From: Phallusia mammillata | Taxonomy: Eukaryota > Chordata > Ascidiacea > Phlebobranchia > Ascidiidae | Direction: 5' to 3' | NCBI GenBank assembly: GCA_003260075.1 | Contig: QLIY01000506.1 | Coordinates: forward strand, 1-64,000 | DNA: 64,000 nucleotides | The notes under the pieces: generated by a model | Seen by the model: only the letters and a program-made list of their open reading frames with translations | Database searches by the model: none | What the model was told of the DNA's origin: nothing | In this document: positions 54,713 through 64,000 of the stretch, one piece after another | Numbering within the stretch: position 1 is the first letter of the stretch | Layout of the letters: every line of letters starts with the position of its first letter | Position numbers and translations under genes: made by a program

Positions 54713-57226
54713 ATGAAAGGACAGATATGCATCTCAAGTACATTTCTGATCAGTTTATTGGGCATGTTTTTATTCAACGCTCATGAGGCTTCAGGTTTGT
54801 ATCTGTCAGCTTATTAAATGGAATAAAAGTCTGATTAGTTTTTAAATGGTCAAAATAGTATTTTCAACTTTTCTTGATTGATTTGTGTGGATTAAAAACA
54901 TGCTTTTGAATAATGTTGTTGTTTTTTAAAAAAAAGAAAACAGCTTTAGACATCAAAAAGTGTTGTTATTAACACTTTATGCTGTTATTTTCTTCAGGGA
55001 GAAGCTCAGGCATTCCAGCTCCAAGAATTCTAGGTCTGTATTAAAACCATTGGAATTACAAATGCAAAGCTTTACTTTTATTTTTAACCCCAACTTTATC
55101 TGTGCAAATATAATGTCTTTAGCTTTCCAGCACAACTGTATAACATATCAATTTCAGTAAGCAATAGGCATTAAAAGTCCAAAGGAGGGCTTGTTACCCC
55201 CCCCCCCCCCCCCCCCCCCAAAACTATTGCCACTGTTTGCATTTTGTGTAGGTGGGTCATCAACATCTGAAGGAGATTGGCCTTTCATGGCTTACCTATT
55301 CGAGAGACCAAGAGGTCCGTTGAACGGCTTTGTATGTGGTGGATCTCTTATCAGCAATCAGTGGGTGCTTATAGCTGCTCATTGCATTATATCGTGAGTT
55401 TTTGTTTGTAATTTGCATACACATAACATATTCCCAATAAATAACTCGTATTAGCTTTTGCCTTTTCGGTCAGGGTTTGGTCAAAGTTAAAGATTTTTGA
55501 TTCTTTGATTTTTATTTTGTCGTGATTCAAGCCTGCTTATGTTGAAAACCTGACTTGTGCGGTAGATTCATGTTGGAAAATCTAACCATCGGGTATATTA
55601 TGTGCATCAAAAAGTTAGTTTGTCGGGTTTTGGTGTAGCACTTTTGGGTTCAGATATGCTTACAATTTTGAAAAGAAATATACATGACGCCCATATCCCA
55701 CTGTTCAATAAAAATGTCCGCTGTTTTTTTCAGACCCAACCCTATTCTCTACGGTATTGTGTTGGGAGAACACACGAGATCGGTGATGTCAGCAAACGAG
55801 CAAGTTTTTAATGTTTCCAAAATTGTGCGACATTCACGTTTCGACATTTTGTCATTCTTGAACGACATTGCTTTAATTAAGGTACATTACACCAAACGTA
55901 CTGTCACGTATAAGAAAAATCTATGATCTGATAATGATTAAATTTGTAAGCGCCCTGATTTTTCTTCGATAATATTACAGTTGTCGAAACCAGCTACGAT
56001 CAACCAGTATGTAAGTATTGTGAACTTGGCAGCAGCCGCTAATTGTTCTGTTCCAGAACCTTCGTTTCTTTCTAGTTCATGTTACACACTTGGATGGGGA
56101 AAAACGAGCAGTAAGTGCAAAAACGCATTTTGCTAAACCTTCAAAAAACGTAAGCGAAAGATTAGGATAACAATTGCCGAATCGACAAATATCTTAACTT
56201 TTTTATTTCCAGAATTCGCTGTTAATTTGTGCTTGATTCATCTCCAAGACTTGTCTTAAAATAGGAATTTTGTTTTCCCCCCCCCCAAAGATTAGGATAA
56301 CAATTGCCGAATCGACAAATATCTTAACTTTTTTTGATTTCCAGAATTCGCTGTTAATTTGTGCTTGATTCATCTCCAAGATTGCTTGTCTTAAAATAGG
56401 AATTTTGTTTCTCGGAAAGTCCTAAAAATTATTTATAATCGGTCAACGTCTTATGCAAAACCACTTGTATTTTTTTCCTTTCAAAGACTCAGGTAGCTAT
56501 TCCGATACCCTCAAGCAATTATCATCTATCTATTACCCCCAACCGGTTTGTAACCACTTAATTTCAACAACCTCGGAGAAGTACAACAACCGTCTTGTGC
56601 AAAGTTGCGAAAAACGCTTTTGTGCTGGCATACCATTTTCTGGTCAAGATTCGTGTCAGGTAACTATTTTGAGGCATGTCTTGACAAAAGTGATCATTAG
56701 TAAAATAATAAAAGATCGACATATTTTGGCTTTTTTTAAGTAGCTATTTATTTAAGAAAAAATATAGTTGCAAGATCCTTAGTTAAAAAATACGTTTACT
56801 TGAATGCTGAGATGTTTTATAGCACTTATTACAATTTCGTAAATCAAAATCCTAAGGTTAAAATGCCATGGATTCGTTTTGTTGTTTTCAGGGTGACAGC
56901 GGCGGTCCATTCGTCTGTCGTCATTCAAACAACCAATACTACGTACATGGCATTCTGTCATACGGCACAATTACTTGCGGACAGGGTTTACCAGCTGTGT
57001 TCACTAAAGTAAGTTGCACTACGCATTTTAACAAATTAAAGTTGTCGAAAATGATCTTATGTTTGTTTTATAATGCCTTAAGATGCAACGGCTTTGTAGC
57101 TCTTACAACGTTATTGGTGGAAGGCATAGCTGAAAGCGTTGACAACGTTATGGTTTTGCCATAAAACTGTATTTTGCACAGGTTGCCGAAATGCGTACTT
57201 GGATCACTACAAACATGACACCATAA
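54713..57226 (+). CDS. PR9: trypsin-like serine protease of the A226 subfamily
   Basis: Exons: 54713-54794, 54998-55033, 55252-55393, 55734-55881, 55981-56110, 56487-56659, 56892-57008, 57182-57226 (TAA); about 290 aa. An alternative exon 6 acceptor at 56491-56492 would remove two codons. Signal core [19 protein letters not shown]; activation site [20 protein letters not shown]; His57 in IAAHC; Asp102 in LNDIALIK; D189 in GQDSCQ; Ser195 in GDSGGP. Residue 226 is Ala (LPAVFTK), and the C-terminal helix ([14 protein letters not shown]) lacks the Cys found in PR1-PR7. Gap fillers lie in intron 2 (55197-55219) and in intron 5 (56277-56286, flanked by repeated sequence). Tail to tail with PR10. 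AATAAA near 57281 and 57285. Confidence 0.9.
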
Positions 57227-58619
57227 ACTATGGAGATATTCGCAAGCATTAGTAGATATCATTTGTTTTGACATTCTACCAATAAATAAAATGCTGCGAA
57301 TGTACAAATGTGTTTGTTTGTGAGAGAGAAAAAAACATTTCATGCTGTTTAAAAAAACATAACTAATTCTGATACTAAAGCCGTTGCTGGTTTTTGATAA
57401 AAAAAACACACAAAAAAACACATTTAGACACTTTAGAATGTACCTCCTAATAGAGCATTTCTTAAGTAACTTATAAGTCAAATCCTAATAAACTTTACAC
57501 AAAAAGAGAAAAAAGGAGAAGGATTATTTTCTGAAACCCAGCAGAACTTGCAGATGCGTTATAATGTACACTCAACAGGTCACTGCGCTAAAAGAACACA
57601 ATTGGGCGTCCGAATCTAAATGCCAACTAGTTTCAATGCGTGGCTCCTTTATAGTTACATCAAACAGAAAGCCGCTTCGCATGTTTTTCTAAATAAGAGA
57701 CAATCAGCATATTGGGGGCATTTATAGGTAATAAGGCACATCTGTGCGCGTAGTCCATTTTTTGAAAAAAGTGTTGACAACTCAAAACTGTTCATATTAT
57801 TTGTTCTTGATTTTTAATTACCCACATACAACTTTCGACGTTCAAAATGTTTGAATGTTCGACAAATATAGTGTCAACTTAGAATTAATACAACTTTGTC
57901 TGTCGCCATCAACCAGATATATATACGAATGGCAAGTACAATGATATTTGTTTGCAAAAAAACACCAAACCGTATGCGAACTTACATGATTGCCTGCAAA
58001 GTGGCAATCTACAAGTTGCAGTAAGAAAAAAGTACTGAGATTTTATTAATGGTTTCTTAGCTAAACTTTTATGTTGGCATTTAAGGGCGTAAACCGTAAT
58101 TTTAAAACCAATGGGGAAGAAACACTTTAGCTTGGGAAACTCCAACTGTAGCAATTAAAATATTATTGTTGCGTCTTAAAGACTTGAAAGCAAATTTAAT
58201 ACAACGAACTAAAAATCAGGTTATAGTTATCAAACGCATATCGTTTATCAAAACAAATAAACCTTTGTTAAATTTTGTCTGGTTAACTATTAAGTGAATA
58301 ATTTTGTACAAAAAGAACAAACTGAGTGTTTTTTTTGCATTCAATTTGTTATTGGTGAAAGCAGCAGCCTAATGATTTACTGTCATATTTAGTAGTGTTT
58401 TCTTGTTGGGGTTTCTTTTACTCTTTCTTTTTTCGGCTGTTTATACTCAGTAGGTTTACTTTACTTTAAACTTAACGTTCTGCTTGCAAAACTAAAGCAT
58501 CCTTTATACTTGTGAATCAGTTGATTCGAATTAAGTTTATTTCACTTGGCGAAGGAAAAATAGCGACACAATAAAGCGCTGCAGCTACAAAGTGTTATAA
58601 AGCGTTATATGTTACTGGG

Positions 58620-58702
<83 letters not shown>

Positions 58703-59124
58703 AAAAAGCGTTGATGGGACCAGTCGAGGGGGACCTAGAACTAACCACCAGTGTTAGGAAAAGAGGGTGGGGTTCGACAGGAAAACAAAACCACCAAAAG
58801 AAACCCTGCCGGATAAGTTTCAAGCGCCAGAAGGAAGTGCATATAAGCAAAAAATCAAAGCATATGACAAATATAGTTTACTTTGGACAATATCCTGATT
58901 GTATTGTCGATAAAAGCTATCCTGGTGGCGATCAAGTCATTTACAACAAATTTAGACAGTGATTAAACCACGTTAATGAGAATATAACACAAGCATTATT
59001 TAATTATGTTTTCTCATGGTAATAATTACTTTTTGTACACAAACACATACATCGTTAGCAGCATTTTATTTTTGGTAGACTGTCAAAAATGACATCTACT
59101 GATGCTTGCAAAAATCTGCATAAT
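57227..59124. other. region between the tails of PR9 and PR10
   Basis: Holds the PR9 poly(A) signals and a 79-base C filler (58622-58700). No coding exon or repeat with clear ends recognised. Confidence 0.5.
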
Positions 59125-61535
<2,411 letters not shown>

Positions 61536-61893
61536 CTTGTAAATTTTAATTGTTACACAGGTTTAGTTACAAATAAAATATACTGAAATATTCTGAAACT
61601 GAAGTAACGTTAAAATAAACTCAGTTACTTTATTTCGTGCACAGTTTACCGAAGCGCAGTAACAAACGTACAAAAATGTCAGGTCATTATAATACCCCGT
61701 AAGTCTGGACACACTACTAAAGCTTTAATTCGAACCAATTTTGTGATCGATTTATTATTTGAACTATCAAAACATGCTCAAAAAGAATAAAATTTCAAAT
61801 TGTTTTCACTATAAAACACGAATTAAATTCAAACTCTGACCTTATCGGTCATTGTCGAATTGCGACTTGAACTCTCATGCTGTGAGCGTGCAT

Positions 61894-62293
61894 TATATAG
61901 AGATCCGCTGTGATTGCAACACACTTTGTGTTCTCCACAAGAAACAAACATTTTAGAATGACTAAGTTGAAACATTCGGGTTACGCAATCTTACCACCAG
62001 CGGCAATAGACACAAACGTGATCAAGAAAGTCATTAAAAACAACAGGTTTTCTGCCTAAATCGTCTTGTACCAATTTCTATGCAAATTTTCGCGTCGTGT
62101 CGGGTCATAGATACTCGGTCTTCCATTAAGGAAAAGGGCACAACGTGAAGCGACTTTGACTTAAAAAATTCGACGCAACGCGTTATTTAGTTCAAGGTCG
62201 TTTTGTTGACATTATTGTTTTGCCTTATCATGCTGGTTTGGCGGTTCTGCCAGAACAAAACCATGATTTGCCCTCGGGCGAGTAATCAGAATT
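61894..62293 (-). promoter_or_regulatory. PR10 upstream module and TATA box (minus strand)
   Basis: On the minus strand: AATTCTGATTACTCGCCCGA then GGGCAAATCATGG at 62293-62261, and CTATATAATG at 61900-61891. Order and spacing resemble the plus-strand genes. Confidence 0.55.
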
Positions 62294-62963
62294 AGGCACT
62301 TTTTACATGATATACATTTTTATCAGGTTAACTTGCGTAGGCTGATCTAGGCAACAAAACGTTTTTCTTCTTGGTGTTTCTTCATTAAATTCGCCGTACT
62401 GTAACATCCCGATTACAACATGTGGCACTTTTATAGTCAAAAGTATGTTTAATTTTACATCAAATAAACGAATTTATGTTCTGGTGTGCACAAACATATA
62501 GTTAAACTCCCGCATTTTTGCAGAATACATGCACGTTGTTATTTGAATAAGTATTTGTAACCTGTTCAGGTTTTATTGTGCTAAAGGGTCTTCGCAATAA
62601 AAGATTTGTATACTCAAGCAGTCCTGATTTGCTTGTGAAAAAGCCAACTAGTCAAAGCGACCTGGGTTCAAATATTAAAACGGCGGAAGTAGTGTTAAAT
62701 TAGCTCTCATAATCATTAGCAAAATTTTGAAGTAGTATTTTCAGTTAAAAGTTTCTTTTTTATCGTTTCAACATATTTAAACGTACCGCAAATGTTTTCC
62801 CGAAAAACATGTCGAAAAACCAATGTATTATCACAGGTAGACAAATGTATACTTCCACGGTTAAATATAACGACCGATTAAGACGCCATTTTGTTTGGGT
62901 GCTACTCAAAAGGTGCCTTTTGACTGATGGATTTTGTCGTATTGGCAGCGGCATTGTCTAGAT

Positions 62964-63513
62964 CAGTGGTTCTTAACCGGTGGGAAATTTCCCACTAGTG
63001 GGAAATTTAATGTTTTTAGAGGGAAATTATGTAAGTCAGAAGTCACCAAACTCGGGCCCGTGGGTTGAAATTAACCGTTGAAAATTAATTTAATACAATA
63101 TTTTCCGCAACAACATGTAAGATTAAGATCACCTAGTTTTACAAGGCGCATAAAAATCCAAAAATCGTTTGTTACGTCACAGAAGTTACTAAAAGTATCA
63201 ATGACTTTGTTATTGTTCGCGAATATATGCATTTGATCTGTTGATTATGATGCAATAAATGACTAACGCAAGCATATGAGATTTTTCAAAATTCCACACG
63301 ATTTTACTTTCTCATGACTATTCAACTCAATAAGATTGCAGTATACCTTTAAGGTCCCAACCAAATCGCTTCGCTTCAAGTATTTCGATTAAACAATAAC
63401 TTTTTTGTTAATGTTGGGCACAAAACATCATTATAAAAATAACAGAGGGGGAAATTCGAACTTGATGATTTACTTCAGTGGGAAACCACACAAAAAAGGT
63501 TAAGAACCACTGG
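62964..63513. mobile_element. hAT-like MITE, 550 bp
   Basis: Perfect 15-bp terminal inverted repeats CAGTGGTTCTTAACC and GGTTAAGAACCACTG, with flanking GTCTAGAT and GACTAGAT (7 of 8 identical). GTGGGAAATTTCCCACT-type repeats follow the left end and GTGGGAAACC precedes the right end. No coding capacity. Confidence 0.8.
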
Positions 63514-64000
63514 ACTAGATAAAGGTTCGGCCTTAAGTTTGTCCAAATTTACATGTGACTACAAACAGGTAACTATTTGACTCACACCAGTAAAAGAGGT
63601 GAACTTGCATGTTGGCAATCAAAGTCACAAATTTCGTGTTTCAAAAATCACGATTTTCCCTATAGATGTTTAAAAAAGAATTTAAGTTTGTTATCAGAAT
63701 CACATTCCAACATTAGAGAAGGGATGGGAGGAGGAGTCATTTACTCTCCTTTGGATTTACACTTTTACAAAACACAAACAACTTTGAAAGCAGCTGCTTA
63801 CTGGAATATACTGCAAGAAGGTTAAGCAATCGCTACACTATAAGAACATGGTTTGTTTTGTGTGTTCTCGATTATTAGGGGCGAAAGGCAGCGTCTGTAG
63901 CTAAATATTGCTGAAGTAAGCAGGTTTCACGTTTACCCGTTGTCTATTTTAATAAAAATATGTTAAATTGTACCTGAGCGTTAAAACAGCTAGATTGTAA

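Noticed and set aside
57068..57481. 137-codon minus-strand frame near PR9 exon 8
   Set aside because: It runs across the PR9 last intron, exon 8 and 3' UTR on the opposite strand, with no recognisable domain or splice context.

Overview
This is eukaryotic DNA. It is AT-rich, has GT-AG introns mostly under 1 kb, TATA-box promoters and AATAAA-type poly(A) signals. It holds a tandem cluster of secreted trypsin-like (chymotrypsin-fold, S1 family) serine protease genes. Short introns, many hAT-like miniature transposons and very high apparent heterozygosity suggest a compact invertebrate genome, possibly a tunicate. The sequence alone does not settle the species.

Nine protease genes are largely readable: PR1 (803-3381,+), PR2 (8769-11273,+), PR3 (13176-15719,+), PR4 (19072-21437,+), PR5 (26068-28123,+), PR6 (38261-40280,+), PR7 (43518-45963,+), PR9 (54713-57226,+) and PR10 (59125-61535,-). 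Three more are broken: psiP1 (5662-7130,-), psiPR8 (48864-50712,-) and the 5' relic psiP2 (52044-52305,-). A fourth relic, psiP3 (about 30985-32522,+), keeps only a promoter, a ruined signal-peptide exon and part of exon 6. Every gene has the same eight coding exons: signal peptide; activation peptide; His57 exon; Asp102 exon; GWG exon; S1-pocket exon ending at residue 192; Ser195 exon; C-terminal helix. Intron phases are 1,1,2,0,1,0,0. The proteins are about 280-296 aa and carry D189, so trypsin-like Arg/Lys specificity is expected.

Layout: PR1 and psiP1 form an inverted pair (0-7 kb). PR2-PR5 are head-to-tail (8-28 kb), with PR4 and PR5 a recent duplicate pair. A repeat-rich stretch of old upstream copies and relics follows (28-38 kb). 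PR6 and PR7 are tandem (38-46 kb). A divergent subfamily (psiPR8, psiP2, PR9, PR10) lies in mixed orientation at 48-62 kb. Each gene, and several places with no gene, carries a related upstream module ending in a TATA box and a non-coding first exon.

The assembly needs care. Runs of about 10 or more G (left of 26.4 kb) or C (right of 28.9 kb) behave as gap fillers. The sequence after a gap often repeats the sequence before it, so several exons appear twice or truncated. Observations of most interest: an Asp194-to-Ala change in PR3, natural changes at residue 226 in PR5 and in PR9/PR10/psiPR8, a start-stop AUGUGA mini-ORF in the 5' UTR of PR2 and PR3, a conserved 3' UTR stem-loop in PR4-PR6, a repeatedly duplicated promoter module with orphan copies, and a hAT-like element with 8-bp target duplication and a recognisable empty site elsewhere in the window.
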